Under the pieces are notes generated by a model. The model was not told the origin of the DNA and searched no databases. It was given only the letters and a program-made list of their open reading frames with translations. From Pleurocapsa sp. PCC 7327 (lineage in GTDB: Bacteria > Cyanobacteriota > Cyanobacteriia > Cyanobacteriales > Microcystaceae): a stretch of 64,000 nucleotides of DNA. The position numbers were made by a program, and so were the translations under genes. Of the stretch, positions 46,936 to 56,828 are shown piece after piece (position 1 is the first letter of the stretch; each line of letters begins with the position of its first letter). Where the stretch lies: contig NC_019689.1 of assembly GCF_000317025.1 (NCBI RefSeq), forward strand, positions 4,387,501 through 4,451,500. The letters are read 5' to 3'.

Positions 46936-48198
46936 ATGACCGATCGGATGCAGTGGACAAATGCTTTATCAACTCGTCCCTCTCTAGAAACCGCCATCGC
47001 AGAAGTTACTGAGAGGGTTCAACAGTCTTTGTCAGGAAATCCTGATTTAGGAGTGTTTTTCATTTCCTCTGCTTATGCCACTGATTTTCCGCGCGTGATG
47101 CCACTAATGCTCGAAAAATTTCCCCTCCCAGTTCTGATTGGCTGTGGTGGCGGTGGTGTTATCGGCACGGACGATCGCTCCCAAACTATCGAAGTAGAAG
47201 GCGCTCCCGCTCTTAGCTTCAGTGTAGCACGGTTGCCAGGGGTCGAGATTCATCCGTTTCACGTCTCGGCTGAGGAAATCCCAGATTTAGATAGTTCGCC
47301 AGAAGCTTGGGTAGAGTTAATAGGAGTTCCGCCTCAGAAAAACCCTCAGTTTATTTTGCTGTGCGATCCTTTTACCTCAAGAGTCAATGATTTAATAGAG
47401 GGGCTGGATTTTGCTTATCCGGGTTCGGTGAAGGTAGGAGGATTGGCTAGCGCCCGAACGATGGGAGTTCAAAGTGCCTTATTTTACCATTCCCCCAACC
47501 ATTCCAGCCCATCTTTATATCGCGAAGGGACGGTGGGCGTAGCGTTAAGCGGCAACCTGATTCTAGAAACGATTGTGGCGCAAGGATGCCGCCCAATTGG
47601 CAAGCCCTATCGCGTGAGTCAGGGAGAGCGCAATATTATCCTGGAGTTGACCGAGATTGAGGATGGCAATGAAGGGATCGCGTCTTCTTCTCGTCCGCCG
47701 CTAGAGGTGTTGAGAGACTTACTGCAAACTCTAGACGATAAAGATCGCGAGTTAGCCCAGCATTCGCTATTTATAGGCATTGCTAGGGATGAGTTTAAAG
47801 CTCGACTGGGACGAGGAGATTTTTTAATTCGGAATCTGCTAGGAGTAGATCCGAGGAAGGGAGCCATGGCAGTGGGCGATCGCATTCGTCCCGGTCAAAG
47901 AGTACAATTTCATTTGCGAGATTCTGAAACCTCTGCTGAAGATCTAGAATTTCTCCTAGAAGCTTATCAAAAAGAAAAAGGAACATCCTCTCCAGGGGCG
48001 GGCGCCCTCATGTTTTCTTGTCTGGGACGAGGAGAGGCTCTCTATGGAGTACCTAATTTCGATTCCAAGCTCTTTGGGCGCTATTTGCATGATATTCCTC
48101 TGGGAGGTTTTTTCTGCAATGGGGAAATCGGTCCCGTAAGCGGTAGGACGTTTTTACACGGCTATACCTCGGCATTTGCTATTTTACGACAGCCCTAA
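46936..48198 (+). CDS. FIST domain sensor protein
   Basis: The protein has the FIST N and C domains, found in predicted small-molecule sensors of bacterial signalling. The N-terminal part runs from FISSAYATDFPRVMPLMLEKFP to GGLASARTMGVQSALFYH, with LIGCGGGGVIGTDDRSQTIEVEGAPALSFS; the C-terminal part has GVDPRKGAMAVGDRIRPGQRVQFHLRD and ALMFSCLGRGEALYGVPNFDSKLF with GFFCNGEIGPVSGRTFLHGYT. I use the ATG at 46936 (420 residues); a TTG at 46921 would add five residues. No signalling partner is adjacent. It is a cytoplasmic protein of unknown ligand. Confidence 0.9.
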   Translation: MTDRMQWTNALSTRPSLETAIAEVTERVQQSLSGNPDLGVFFISSAYATDFPRVMPLMLEKFPLPVLIGCGGGGVIGTDDRSQTIEVEGAPALSFSVARLPGVEIHPFHVSAEEIPDLDSSPEAWVELIGVPPQKNPQFILLCDPFTSRVNDLIEGLDFAYPGSVKVGGLASARTMGVQSALFYHSPNHSSPSLYREGTVGVALSGNLILETIVAQGCRPIGKPYRVSQGERNIILELTEIEDGNEGIASSSRPPLEVLRDLLQTLDDKDRELAQHSLFIGIARDEFKARLGRGDFLIRNLLGVDPRKGAMAVGDRIRPGQRVQFHLRDSETSAEDLEFLLEAYQKEKGTSSPGAGALMFSCLGRGEALYGVPNFDSKLFGRYLHDIPLGGFFCNGEIGPVSGRTFLHGYTSAFAILRQP

Positions 48199-48211
48199 TC
48201 GATTTTTCGGA

Positions 48212-48793
48212 CTATTTTTCTTTGGATTCAGACGGTTTTTTCGCCAGATAAATGCTAATCGTCGAGAGAATAGCAATAGACGCGATCGCAACCCCTATCC
48301 ATTGCCCTTCCTTTTGTTTGTTAGTTGCTGGCTGTGAAGAACTTTTTTGAGAGACAGTTTTTCCAGGAAGAACGGTAACGCTATAAGCTAGCTTAAACGG
48401 CTTAAATTTTGCCTCTCCTTTAGGAGTTCCGCCGATCTCTAATTCATAGATTCCCGCTTCCGGAAAGACAATATCTGCCCCAGGAATATTTCGATACCGT
48501 TCTGCCGAAATAGCCTTGAGTGGAGGATTGGGAATTGATGAACTTTCTATATCCCTAGATTGAGGACGAACGGTTAACTGACAGTTACACCGATCTAGGG
48601 CGATCGGTTCTCCGCCTTGACGAGTTAAGGCAAACCAAGCTCTAGCTGGTTCTCCCGCGCGGGGATTATGATTGGGTTCGATATGAAACGTTGCGCCAAC
48701 ATCGCCATCGGTTTTGATGTTATGTGCTGCAACGGGGCTGATGCAACTGAGAAAAAGAATGCCGCTCAGAATTTTTATCAATTCTTTTGTCAT
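48212..48793 (-). CDS. Exported protein with C-terminal membrane anchor, unknown function
   Basis: The 193-residue protein has a signal peptide (residues 1-23, LIKILSGILFLSCISPVAA), a beta-rich extracytoplasmic domain and a C-terminal membrane helix at about 166-184 (WIGVAIASIAILSTISIYLA). The domain has the pattern of YtkA/FixH-like or copper-associated Ig-like proteins: FHIEPNHNPRAGEPARAWFALTRQGGEPIALDRCNCQL and the periodic strands up to YSVTVLPG. The CNC pair is notable. I cannot name a function. It converges with the FIST gene, with 13 bp between stops. Confidence 0.75.
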   Translation of the reverse strand: MTKELIKILSGILFLSCISPVAAHNIKTDGDVGATFHIEPNHNPRAGEPARAWFALTRQGGEPIALDRCNCQLTVRPQSRDIESSSIPNPPLKAISAERYRNIPGADIVFPEAGIYELEIGGTPKGEAKFKPFKLAYSVTVLPGKTVSQKSSSQPATNKQKEGQWIGVAIASIAILSTISIYLAKKPSESKEK

Positions 48794-49007
48794 TCGTCCT
48801 TTCTCCTTTGTGAGTTGAAAACGGTCAATGGGCGGCGCGATTGCTCGTTTTTATGAGGAGACTTTTACCCGTTGTCAGTATGCTAGCGCGATCGCTACAG
48901 TTTTCCTAGGCTTAACTTCTTTTCGGAATTTAGCCTTCCTGCTCGATCCCAGGTTTTTAGAGAAGCAAGATATAATTTGTTACGAAACTGATTAAGAAAG
49001 TTTTCCC

Positions 49008-49304
49008 ATGAGCAATCCAGTTCTGCGTGCCTTTTTTTTTGGTAGGGCTTTAGCTGAAGTCCTAAACGAGAAAGTTGAAGAGACTTTTACCAACGCCCTT
49101 AGCGAATTGGGCAAATTCGATGCCGAACAGCGAGAGCGCCTGCGCAAATTCGTTGAAGAAGTTCAGGCCAGGGCAGAGCGGGAAGCTGCTCAAGAAAGCA
49201 CGACAGGAGCAGCAGAGTCTTCTGGAGACTTACAGGAGGAAATCGACGAACTGCGAGCCGAAATCGCTCGCCTGCGGGCAGAAATCAAAAATTTTCGCAG
49301 TTAG
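49008..49304 (+). CDS. DUF6825-type coiled-coil protein
   Basis: The 98-residue protein has a short hydrophobic start ([25 protein letters not shown]) and then two helical parts: [25 protein letters not shown] and the terminal coiled coil [26 protein letters not shown]. Proteins of this type occur in cyanobacteria and plastids. Function is unknown. The start follows 'GTTTTCCC', without an obvious Shine-Dalgarno sequence. Confidence 0.8.
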   Translation: MSNPVLRAFFFGRALAEVLNEKVEETFTNALSELGKFDAEQRERLRKFVEEVQARAEREAAQESTTGAAESSGDLQEEIDELRAEIARLRAEIKNFRS

Positions 49305-49429
49305 TTCGCCTTGAAACGCGATCGCGTTATTCCTCAGCCGTGCCCTCAAATTGTTAATTTTTTCTTAAAAATTTTTACAATTTTTGAGATTAACATCATC
49401 TCCAGTAAAGATTCACGAAAACAAAACGA

Positions 49430-51187
49430 GTGTCTGCCCCGTCTCCCAACACTAACAACACCGCTCGGTACTCACCCGATTCTGACTCCAGCAAGCGCAT
49501 TCTCCAAAACCCATCCCCTAAGAGTGCCTATCGCTGGAATCAAGAAAATTACTCTATCAATCGCCGACGCTTTGATATTTGGCGGTTCATTTTGCTATTG
49601 CTGCTCAAACTGTGGCTCAACGGCAAAAAGTGGAGCTATAAGGGCGGGTACGAGGAAGCCAAGCTTTTCCAACGCAGAAAAGTGCAAGCAGCTTGGATTC
49701 GAGAAAGCCTGCTGGAGTTGGGACCGACTTTCATTAAAGTCGGTCAGCTCTTCTCGACGCGAGCAGATTTATTCCCCGCCGAATACGTAGAAGAACTCGC
49801 CAAACTACAAGACCAAGTTCCCGCCTTTACCTACGAACAAGTGGTCGCGATTGTGGAAGCCGATTTAGGCAAGCCGATGAATAAACTCTTTCGCCATTTC
49901 GATCCCGTTCCCATCGCGGCGGCTAGCTTGGGACAAGTTCATAAAGCCCAACTGCATTCCGGGGAAGAAGTGGTCGTCAAAGTCCAGCGTCCCGGTTTGA
50001 AAAAGCTATTCACTATCGATCTGGCCATTCTCAAAAAGATTGCCCATTATTTTCAAAATCATCCTAAGTGGGGTAAAGGACGCGATTGGCTGGGAATATA
50101 TGAGGAGTGCTGCCGCATTCTTTGGCTAGAAACCGACTATCTCAACGAAGGGCGCAACGCTGACACCTTCCGCCGCAACTTTCGCACTCAAAATTGGGTG
50201 AAAGTCCCTAAAGTCTACTGGCGTTATACGTCGCCGCGAGTTTTAACGCTCGAATACGTACCTGGGATTAAAATCAGTCACTACGAAGCCCTAGAAGCGG
50301 CTGGGCTAGATAGAAAATTACTGGCTAAACTTGGGGCTAAAGCTTATCTGCAACAATTGCTCAATGACGGCTTCTTTCACGCCGATCCCCATCCCGGCAA
50401 CCTGGCGGTCAGTCCCGACGGAGCGTTGATTTTTTACGACTTCGGTATGATGGGCGAGATTAAGACCAATATCCGCGAAAAATTAATGCAGACCCTGTTT
50501 GGCATTGCCGAGAAAAATGCCGATCGCGTAGTGAATTCTTTGATCGATCTGGGAGCATTGGAGCCGACAGGAGATATGAGTTCCGTGCGGCGTTCGATCC
50601 AGTTCATGCTGGATAACTTCATGGATAAGCCGTTTGAAGAGCAATCGATCGACCAAATTAGCGAAGATCTTTACGAAATCGCTTACGATCGACCCTTTCG
50701 CTTTCCGGCAACGTTTACTTTTGTTATGCGAGCCTTTTCAACTCTAGAAGGCGTGGGCAAAGGGTTAGATCCAGAATTTAACTTTATGGAGGTGGCACAA
50801 CCATTTGCTATACAGCTTATGAGCAACACAAACGGTAGAAACGGAAGCAATATTTTTGACGAACTGGGACGAGAAGCAGCGCGAGTTGGCAGTACGGCGT
50901 TGGGACTGCCCCGACGCATCGAAGATACGATCGAGAAATTAGAACGCGGCGATATTAAAGTTCGGGTGCGCTCTAGCGAATCCGATCGAATTTTGCGACG
51001 TTTGAGTGCGCTTCAACTCGGAACTAACTATACTTTACTTATTGGTACCTTCATCTTGTCCGCGACAATTTTATATGTCTATGGCAAAGTACAAGCAGCA
51101 ATAGCCGTTCTTTTGTTAGCAATAGCTCCCGCTTGGGCATTCTTTCGCCTGCTCAGACGGCTCGATCGCTTAGATCGAATGTTTTAA
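49430..51187 (+). CDS. ABC1 atypical kinase (UbiB/COQ8 family)
   Basis: The 585-residue protein (GTG start) has the ABC1K landmarks: LGPTFIKVGQLFSTRADLFPAEYVEEL (KxGQ motif), FDPVPIAAASLGQVHKAQLHSGEEVVVKVQRPG (A-rich loop and Lys), FHADPHPGNLAV, LIFYDFGMMGEI (metal-binding DFG). Two membrane helices lie at the C-terminus (YTLLIGTFILSATILYVYG; AAIAVLLLAIAPAWAFF). Family members act in prenylquinone and lipid metabolism and stress response in thylakoids and plastids. A role in plastoquinone or tocopherol homeostasis is plausible but not shown here. Confidence 0.95.
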   Translation: MSAPSPNTNNTARYSPDSDSSKRILQNPSPKSAYRWNQENYSINRRRFDIWRFILLLLLKLWLNGKKWSYKGGYEEAKLFQRRKVQAAWIRESLLELGPTFIKVGQLFSTRADLFPAEYVEELAKLQDQVPAFTYEQVVAIVEADLGKPMNKLFRHFDPVPIAAASLGQVHKAQLHSGEEVVVKVQRPGLKKLFTIDLAILKKIAHYFQNHPKWGKGRDWLGIYEECCRILWLETDYLNEGRNADTFRRNFRTQNWVKVPKVYWRYTSPRVLTLEYVPGIKISHYEALEAAGLDRKLLAKLGAKAYLQQLLNDGFFHADPHPGNLAVSPDGALIFYDFGMMGEIKTNIREKLMQTLFGIAEKNADRVVNSLIDLGALEPTGDMSSVRRSIQFMLDNFMDKPFEEQSIDQISEDLYEIAYDRPFRFPATFTFVMRAFSTLEGVGKGLDPEFNFMEVAQPFAIQLMSNTNGRNGSNIFDELGREAARVGSTALGLPRRIEDTIEKLERGDIKVRVRSSESDRILRRLSALQLGTNYTLLIGTFILSATILYVYGKVQAAIAVLLLAIAPAWAFFRLLRRLDRLDRMF

Positions 51188-51306
51188 GGACAACTCTGAC
51201 AAACAAGCAACAGGAAAATGATAAATTTTAGAGGTTAAACGCAAATCTGGTTTATCATTGAGTATCACTTTCCTAACTATATAATCGATCGACCATATAT
51301 ATTACA

Positions 51307-52053
51307 GTGTTGGAATCAAGCTTGCCAATGATGAAACGTCGCTTCACGGGTCTTACCGATCCCGGATTGCTGCGCTCAGTCAATCAGGATAATTTCTATC
51401 TCGACCCTGAAGGGCGCTTTTTTATAGTCGCTGATGGCATGGGAGGGCATGCTGGCGGACAGGAAGCCAGTCAAATTGCCACTAAGCGAATCGCGGCTTA
51501 CTTGGACGAACATTGGGATTCCGACATGGCTTCCGACGTTCTCTTAGAAGAGGCATTGAAACAAGCCAATCAAGGCATTCTCGAAGATCAATACGACCAT
51601 CCCGAACGGGGTGATATGGGAACGACTGCCGTGGTGGTCGCGTTCCGCCAAAACCAACCTTGGTATGCTCATATCGGCGATTCCCGTCTTTACAGATTGC
51701 GAGATTCCCAATTAGAGCAGATTAGCGAAGATCATACCTGGGTAGCACGGGCGCTCAAAGTCGGAGACATTTCGCCAGAACAAGCAAAAGTACATCCCTG
51801 GCGGCACGTGTTATTCCAATGTCTGGGACGCAAGGATTTACACCAAATGGATATCTATCCTTTGGATGTTAAAGCAGGCGATCGCCTTTTGATGTGCAGC
51901 GATGGATTGACAGAAGAAGTCCCTGACGAACTGATTAGCGAAGTCCTTCAGTCGAGCAAGACCTGCGAAGAAGCCGCAACGCAGCTTGTCGAAGCCGCTA
52001 AAAAAGCTGGAGGCTCCGATAACATTACCGTAGTGATTATTGTTCAAGACTAG
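51307..52053 (+). CDS. PP2C-type serine/threonine phosphatase (Stp1-like)
   Basis: The 248-residue protein has the PPM/PP2C metal-binding motifs: TDPGLLRSVNQDNFY, FIVADGMGGHAGGQEAS, DMGTTAVVVAF, AHIGDSRLYRLRDSQLEQISEDHTWV, LLMCSDGLTEEV and GGSDNITVVII. The frame opens with GTG at 51307; ATGs at 51328 and 51331 (MMKRRFTG) may be the start. Such enzymes oppose Ser/Thr kinases; no STPK is adjacent, and the ABC1 kinase upstream is not known to be its partner. A single-gene unit is likely. Confidence 0.94.
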   Translation: MLESSLPMMKRRFTGLTDPGLLRSVNQDNFYLDPEGRFFIVADGMGGHAGGQEASQIATKRIAAYLDEHWDSDMASDVLLEEALKQANQGILEDQYDHPERGDMGTTAVVVAFRQNQPWYAHIGDSRLYRLRDSQLEQISEDHTWVARALKVGDISPEQAKVHPWRHVLFQCLGRKDLHQMDIYPLDVKAGDRLLMCSDGLTEEVPDELISEVLQSSKTCEEAATQLVEAAKKAGGSDNITVVIIVQD

Positions 52054-52378
52054 CAAGCTTGTTGCCAAACTCGCCCAATGGTATTGACTTGAGTAGGATT
52101 TTAAAGGATGGAATCGCCCTTAATAATTAATTTCCTAGCTGATAGAAAGATAGAAAAAGTCTTCTAAAGAGAACCCGATGGGAATTTCAGTCAATTTTAA
52201 TCGAGTTGAGCTTTGAGCCTAGAACTAAAATTCTAGGCGTTGATGCCAAAAGTACAAGATGTAAGCTTAAACCAATTACGAAACTTTCTTCTGTCAATAC
52301 TTTCAAATCGTCCATAAAGACTCATCAGCAAGCTTATGGAAGATTAGGGAATCCTGCGCGACATATACGTTGAAATCT
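52054..52378. other. Intergenic region without a gene
   Basis: This 325-bp gap between convergent genes holds no gene I can support. It has one inverted repeat, CCTAGAA with TTCTAGG (about 52218-52238), not followed by a T-run. The rest is A/T rich with no tRNA or riboswitch pattern. Confidence 0.5.
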
Positions 52379-52960
52379 TTAACCATAGTAGGGAGGTTCG
52401 TTGCCGCGTTTCCATTTGATGTTGCAACCGATACTGGGTTTTTGGTGAGAATCGACTTCTTTGCCTGCCAGTAGGGCATCGATCGCGGCGCGTAAATCTT
52501 TACCCGTCACGGGTATATTGTTGTTAGGGCGGCTGTCATCCAATTGCCCCCTATAAACAAGCTCTCTGTTGGCATCGAACAGGAAAAAGTCTGGCGTACA
52601 AGCAGCCGTGTAGGCTTTCGCCGTCTCTTGGCTTTCGTCGTAGCATAGGGGAAAAGTAAAGCCAAGTTCCTCTGCCATAGCTTTGAGGTTTTCGGGAGAA
52701 TCGTCGGGATAGTTGGCAACATCGTTGGCACTGATGGCAACAATGCCGAGTTTGGTATCGGTGTAGTCTTTGCCAAGCTTGGCTAACTCGTGCTTGACGT
52801 GTTGAACAAAAGGACAATGCTGACAAATAAACATCACCAAAAGCGCTTTTTTGTCGGCAAATGTCTCTAGAGAAATCGTCTTGCCCCAGACAACATCCGG
52901 TAGCTGGAAATCGGGCGCTTTTGTTCCCAGGGATAACATGGTCGATTCTGTTAATGCCAT
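52379..52960 (-). CDS. Thioredoxin-like (redoxin) family protein
   Basis: The 193-residue protein is an AhpC/TSA-like redoxin of the cyanobacterial type: APDFQLPDVVWGKTISLETF, then KKALLVMFICQHCPFVQHVKHELAKL with the Cys pair of CQHC, and GIVAISANDVANYPDDSPENLKAMAEELGFTFPLCYDESQE. It ends VGCNIKW-like: IGCNIKWKRGNEPPYYG, a conserved C-terminus in this group. Likely a thiol-disulfide or peroxide reductase in the cytoplasm; the substrate is unknown. It is transcribed alone. Confidence 0.9.
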   Translation of the reverse strand: MALTESTMLSLGTKAPDFQLPDVVWGKTISLETFADKKALLVMFICQHCPFVQHVKHELAKLGKDYTDTKLGIVAISANDVANYPDDSPENLKAMAEELGFTFPLCYDESQETAKAYTAACTPDFFLFDANRELVYRGQLDDSRPNNNIPVTGKDLRAAIDALLAGKEVDSHQKPSIGCNIKWKRGNEPPYYG

Positions 52961-53128
52961 TGATGCAATTTCCTAATACGCGCTACAGGATATCTATCCT
53001 GTTACCTATATTCTCGTACAAATACTAGGATTTATAATCGGAATTCAAGTAGCGATCGCTCTCGACCGATCTTGTACGCATGGTACTAATGTTCTACAAT
53101 CTGAAGAAGGATTAACACCTCAACGAAT

Positions 53129-53560
53129 ATGAAGAAACTGTTAACGTCAGTTCCTGCTCTCCCTTTAGAATCTCAAAATTTTATTGAGACTGACCCTAAA
53201 GAACGTATCAAAATTGGTTTAAAACAGTTACAGGCGCAGTCGGAACGGATTAATCTATTATCAGCCGAGTTAGAAAGAGCAATTTTGGAATTTCAGGCGA
53301 TCGCAACTCAAGTCAACCAAGACAGTCGTTTTGTTAGAGTACAACAGCGTCACGCCGAACGATTTAAAATTTGCGAATATCGTTCGGTTTATCTTCCGAT
53401 TATTCGCCAAAAATCTGGGGGTCGTTTCGTTGTCGCATCGCGTTCGATAGATTTATCCAAACCTCCCAAACCCCAACAAAAACCCTTTTCGCTGGTACAG
53501 AAATTGCGAAGATGGATAACCAGAAAGCCAGCAAGTGCGATCTCTGAAAGTCACGAGTAG
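53129..53560 (+). CDS. Conserved protein, unknown function
   Basis: The 143-residue protein has a helical middle (ERIKIGLKQLQAQSERINLLSAELERAILEFQAIATQVNQDSRF) and a basic C-terminus (SLVQKLRRWITRKPA). There is no signal peptide or membrane helix. I do not recognise a family. The helical part could be a coiled coil that binds a partner protein. Confidence 0.65.
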   Translation: MKKLLTSVPALPLESQNFIETDPKERIKIGLKQLQAQSERINLLSAELERAILEFQAIATQVNQDSRFVRVQQRHAERFKICEYRSVYLPIIRQKSGGRFVVASRSIDLSKPPKPQQKPFSLVQKLRRWITRKPASAISESHE

Positions 53561-53626
53561 TTTTAGTGGCGCTCGCAATAGGAAACTCTTAAAATAATAG
53601 ATCTAAATTTGATTAGCTCTAGCTGC

Positions 53627-54286
53627 TTAAAGCGCTTTTCGAGCGACGGTTTGACAAGTCGCGATCGCGCGGACGAGTTCTTGGGGACGATAAATCAAAC
53701 AATCGGGTTGATGTTGGGCTAAAATCGATGGCGAATTGAATCCCCAACCGACGGCGACTGCCTTGACACGGCTTGTTTTGGCGGCATTGATATCTCTGGT
53801 TTCATCTCCAACATAAATGACTTCATCGGGTTGTAAGTTATATTGTCTGAGAATTCGTTCGAGAACTTTATGTTTTCCAAACAAAGAAGCTCCCGAATAA
53901 ATAAAATCAAACAGCGATTCTAAGTTATTATTTTCTAGAAAAGCGCAGACATTATCCTTTTGATTAGACGTAACAATTCCCAATTGATAACCTTGCTCCT
54001 TTAGACAAAATAGAGCGGTTTCCATTCCCGTAACTGGTTTGAGATCTCTAATTTTTTTGCCTAATTCCGTTTTGACTCTTCTCAGGAGAAAGGGAATTTT
54101 AATTGCTGCAATCTGCGATCGTTTTATAATCTCTCTAGAACTTAAAGTCTTTAAGATCTCAAGTTCGTCTTGACCTACGGGTTTATAACCAAATTCTCCT
54201 GCTAGGCGATTGGTAATTTCAACTAATGCGTCGTGAGTATCTGCAATAGTTCCATCAAAATCAAAAATTATTACTTTAACTGTCAT
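53627..54286 (-). CDS. HAD family hydrolase (phosphoglycolate phosphatase-like)
   Basis: The 219-residue protein has the HAD motifs: motif 1 VIIFDFDGTIADTHDALVEI with the nucleophile Asp at about 9, motif 2 LGIVTSNQKDNV (Ser/Thr), motif 3 GKHKVLERILRQ (Lys) and motif 4 VIYVGDETRDINAAKTS. The helical cap between motifs 1 and 2 is the small type of Gph-like enzymes. Photorespiratory phosphoglycolate phosphatase is one possible role; others such as pyrophosphatase or nucleotidase cannot be excluded. Confidence 0.88.
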   Translation of the reverse strand: MTVKVIIFDFDGTIADTHDALVEITNRLAGEFGYKPVGQDELEILKTLSSREIIKRSQIAAIKIPFLLRRVKTELGKKIRDLKPVTGMETALFCLKEQGYQLGIVTSNQKDNVCAFLENNNLESLFDFIYSGASLFGKHKVLERILRQYNLQPDEVIYVGDETRDINAAKTSRVKAVAVGWGFNSPSILAQHQPDCLIYRPQELVRAIATCQTVARKAL

Positions 54287-54433
54287 TGTTATTTAGAAGT
54301 AGCTACCACGGAGTCGAAAAACTCGATAGTAATGATCTGACGTTTCTGCATTGGGATTGAGAGAAGAAGGTGGCAATTTCCAGCAATTGCTTCTGGATAA
54401 TTGGCTCTTTAATATTAGATTCTTTAGAATTCC

Positions 54434-55363
54434 TTATTTATTTAGATTAGCACGAGCATTTCGACGCAACATCGCAGGTTTAATCCTTCGTAACGCTGAG
54501 GCTGGAAATCGACGCTCCCACTCTTCATCGCTCATCTCGGCTAATTCCCTAAGTTTTGGTCCGATATTCCAAGGATAAGGCTGAAAATCGGCAATATTCG
54601 TCTCTTTCGCAAAACGCTGATTCCACGGACAGACATCTTGACAAATATCGCATCCTGCTATCCAATTAGACAAATGGGAGGCGATCGATGCGGGTAATTC
54701 TTCGGCGCGATTCTCAATCGTATGATAAGCAATGCAGCGATTGGCATCCACTACGAAAGGTTTGGCGATCGCACCTGTCGGACAAGCTTCCAGACAGCGA
54801 GTACAAGTCCCGCAGTGTTCTGCATGGGGAGTATCGGGTTTTAAGGCTATATTGGTCAAAATTTCGCCTAAAAATACCCAACTACCGTATTCTCTCGTAA
54901 TTACATTTCCATTTTTGGCAATCCATCCAATTCCCGCCCGTTGCGCCCAAACTTTATCTTGTACGGGACCCGTATCGGCATAATAACGAGTTTGAATGCC
55001 TTCTGCTTGCGCTTCCAGCCATTGACTGAAGGCTTTGAGCTTTTTGTGCATTACCTTGTGGTAATCTCTTCCCCAGCCATAGCGAGAAATTTTGCCGTAT
55101 TCCTTGCCCTCTGGACGTTGATGGGGCGTGTAATAGTTAAGGGCAACGCAAATGACAGATTGTACTTCGCTCATGCAGGCACGAATATCGAAGCGTTTTG
55201 AGTTCGCCATCCATGCCATATCCGCATGATATCCTAGAGCCAGCCAAGCTTGCAGGCGGGCAACGGCTGAGTCGTCTGGATCGTTTGCGATCGCAGCAAT
55301 ACCGACTTGATGAAACCCCAAAGACAAGGCTTTTTCTTTAATTTGCAGACTATCGAGTGTCAC
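54434..55363 (-). CDS. queG: Epoxyqueuosine reductase
   Basis: QueG reduces epoxyqueuosine to queuosine in tRNA using a cobalamin cofactor and two [4Fe-4S] clusters. The 309-residue protein has the N-terminal DUF1730 part (QVGIAAIANDPDDSAVARLQAWLALGYHADMAWM) and the ferredoxin-like block with two cysteine groups: CGTCTRCLEACPTGAI (about 190-205) and CDICQDVCPWN (about 241-251). The intact cysteine ligands support activity. Length is normal for the short QueG form without extra C-terminal HEAT repeats. Other queuosine genes are not in the window. Confidence 0.96.
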   Translation of the reverse strand: MTLDSLQIKEKALSLGFHQVGIAAIANDPDDSAVARLQAWLALGYHADMAWMANSKRFDIRACMSEVQSVICVALNYYTPHQRPEGKEYGKISRYGWGRDYHKVMHKKLKAFSQWLEAQAEGIQTRYYADTGPVQDKVWAQRAGIGWIAKNGNVITREYGSWVFLGEILTNIALKPDTPHAEHCGTCTRCLEACPTGAIAKPFVVDANRCIAYHTIENRAEELPASIASHLSNWIAGCDICQDVCPWNQRFAKETNIADFQPYPWNIGPKLRELAEMSDEEWERRFPASALRRIKPAMLRRNARANLNK

Positions 55364-55534
55364 GGAACGGTTACCAGCGATCGATAGGACGCAACATATT
55401 TTCTACTTGAGCCGTCTGCTATCGAATATTTATCGCCTATAGGCGGAGAGAAAAAAACTTTTTTCTAGTCGCTATCTTAGTGCGAATTGGTGGGAATTTG
55501 GGAACACTAATTCCGGTAGCTAGAGGTTAAGGAT

Positions 55535-56800
55535 ATGTCGCGTCTGAATCAAAAAGCTTGGAAAATTCTACAGGCTGAAGTAGAAAAATGTGCTGCTAAC
55601 GAAAAATTCGTCCCAGAAGTCGCAAGAGATATCGCGCTCAAGCGCCTAGAAAAGCTGCGCGATCGCGCGGGCAAACCAATTGCCGAAGAAGAATTGCGTC
55701 AGTTAACGAGCGATATCTTTCCCAATTTTAGCGAACAAGCCCTCAAAATAGCAGCGCAAGCGAATCGAACCTTCAGTCCTGTAGCCGTTGTGCCCTGGGC
55801 AGTGGCAGGTTTGGCGGGTTTGGCAGGGCTAGTTTGGCTGGTCAATTTACCCTCAACTCGCCAACCCGTCGCTAGAACTGCATCGATTCTACTTTTCCCT
55901 ACCCATGTCGAGATCGATCGAAACTATCGAGAGGCGATCGCTCATCTAGAACAAGCAGAGCAACTCGTCGATCGAGCTGCCAGCAAAAACGATCTACAAC
56001 TGGGCACACAAAAAGTTCGACAGGCGCAAAAAAATCTCGATGCCTTGCCTGTAGAAGTTTTAGACAACGAACGCCAGCCATCTTGGCAGGTGACGTGGGA
56101 TGAGATTAGGGCGTTACGCGCTCGGGTTGGGCGCATGAAAACGATAATTTTCCAAGAAAAAAATGCGATCGCTCGACTCGAAACCTTAGAAGCAACGATC
56201 CAGCAAGCCAAACAAGCTTATCATCGCTCGTTTATCTTAGCACAAAAGCAAGCAGCCATTCAGACTTGGCAAACAGCTTTAGATGAATTATTTAAACTTC
56301 CTCCGGCTACTCTCGCACGAAGGAGGGCAAACGCCAAACTCGATACTTATCAAAGCGACTTTCAACAAGCTTCCAGTTTAGTCGCCCGTAACAACCGCGC
56401 CAATACTTTAATCGATACTGCCAAGCAATTTGCCGACCAAGCCGCTCAAACCTGTCAAAATTCTCCCCTTGGCGCAACCCAATGGCACGAATGCGTTAGT
56501 CTGTGGGAAGTCGCGATCGCACTGTTAAAAACGGTTGATGAGCGAGAGCCAGGATATCTAGAAACCCAAACTTTACTGGCAACCTATCAAAGCAACTTAG
56601 GGAATATCAAGCTTCGACAACAAACAGCCGTAGATTCACCAGAAGTTCGAGCTAAAATTGAACAGTTGCAAGCTTCTCTTGCTGAAGATGTCAACGCTAT
56701 CGCTCAAAACCAGATTCTCGGTCAACTACAAGAAATCCCCATTTTCCCCAAGGCACCAGAAATGTTGAACTCGGAACCGAACGAGCTTGAGGAGTTTTAG
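55535..56800 (+). CDS. Cyanobacterial membrane protein with coiled coils, unknown function
   Basis: The 421-residue protein has a soluble N-terminal part of about 85 residues, one membrane helix at about 89-105 (VVPWAVAGLAGLAGLVWLV) and a long helical C-terminal region with repeated Q/A/R-rich segments (NYREAIAHLEQAEQLVDRAASKNDLQLGTQKVRQAQKNLDAL). I do not recognise a named domain; the layout resembles tetrapeptide- or coiled-coil-rich surface-facing proteins of cyanobacteria. The start is supported by GTTAAGGAT upstream. The gene lies next to a short intergenic palindrome at 56829-56860. Confidence 0.75.
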   Translation: MSRLNQKAWKILQAEVEKCAANEKFVPEVARDIALKRLEKLRDRAGKPIAEEELRQLTSDIFPNFSEQALKIAAQANRTFSPVAVVPWAVAGLAGLAGLVWLVNLPSTRQPVARTASILLFPTHVEIDRNYREAIAHLEQAEQLVDRAASKNDLQLGTQKVRQAQKNLDALPVEVLDNERQPSWQVTWDEIRALRARVGRMKTIIFQEKNAIARLETLEATIQQAKQAYHRSFILAQKQAAIQTWQTALDELFKLPPATLARRRANAKLDTYQSDFQQASSLVARNNRANTLIDTAKQFADQAAQTCQNSPLGATQWHECVSLWEVAIALLKTVDEREPGYLETQTLLATYQSNLGNIKLRQQTAVDSPEVRAKIEQLQASLAEDVNAIAQNQILGQLQEIPIFPKAPEMLNSEPNELEEF

Positions 56801-56828
56801 TAACTACAATTTTATGGTCTTGGGCAGT

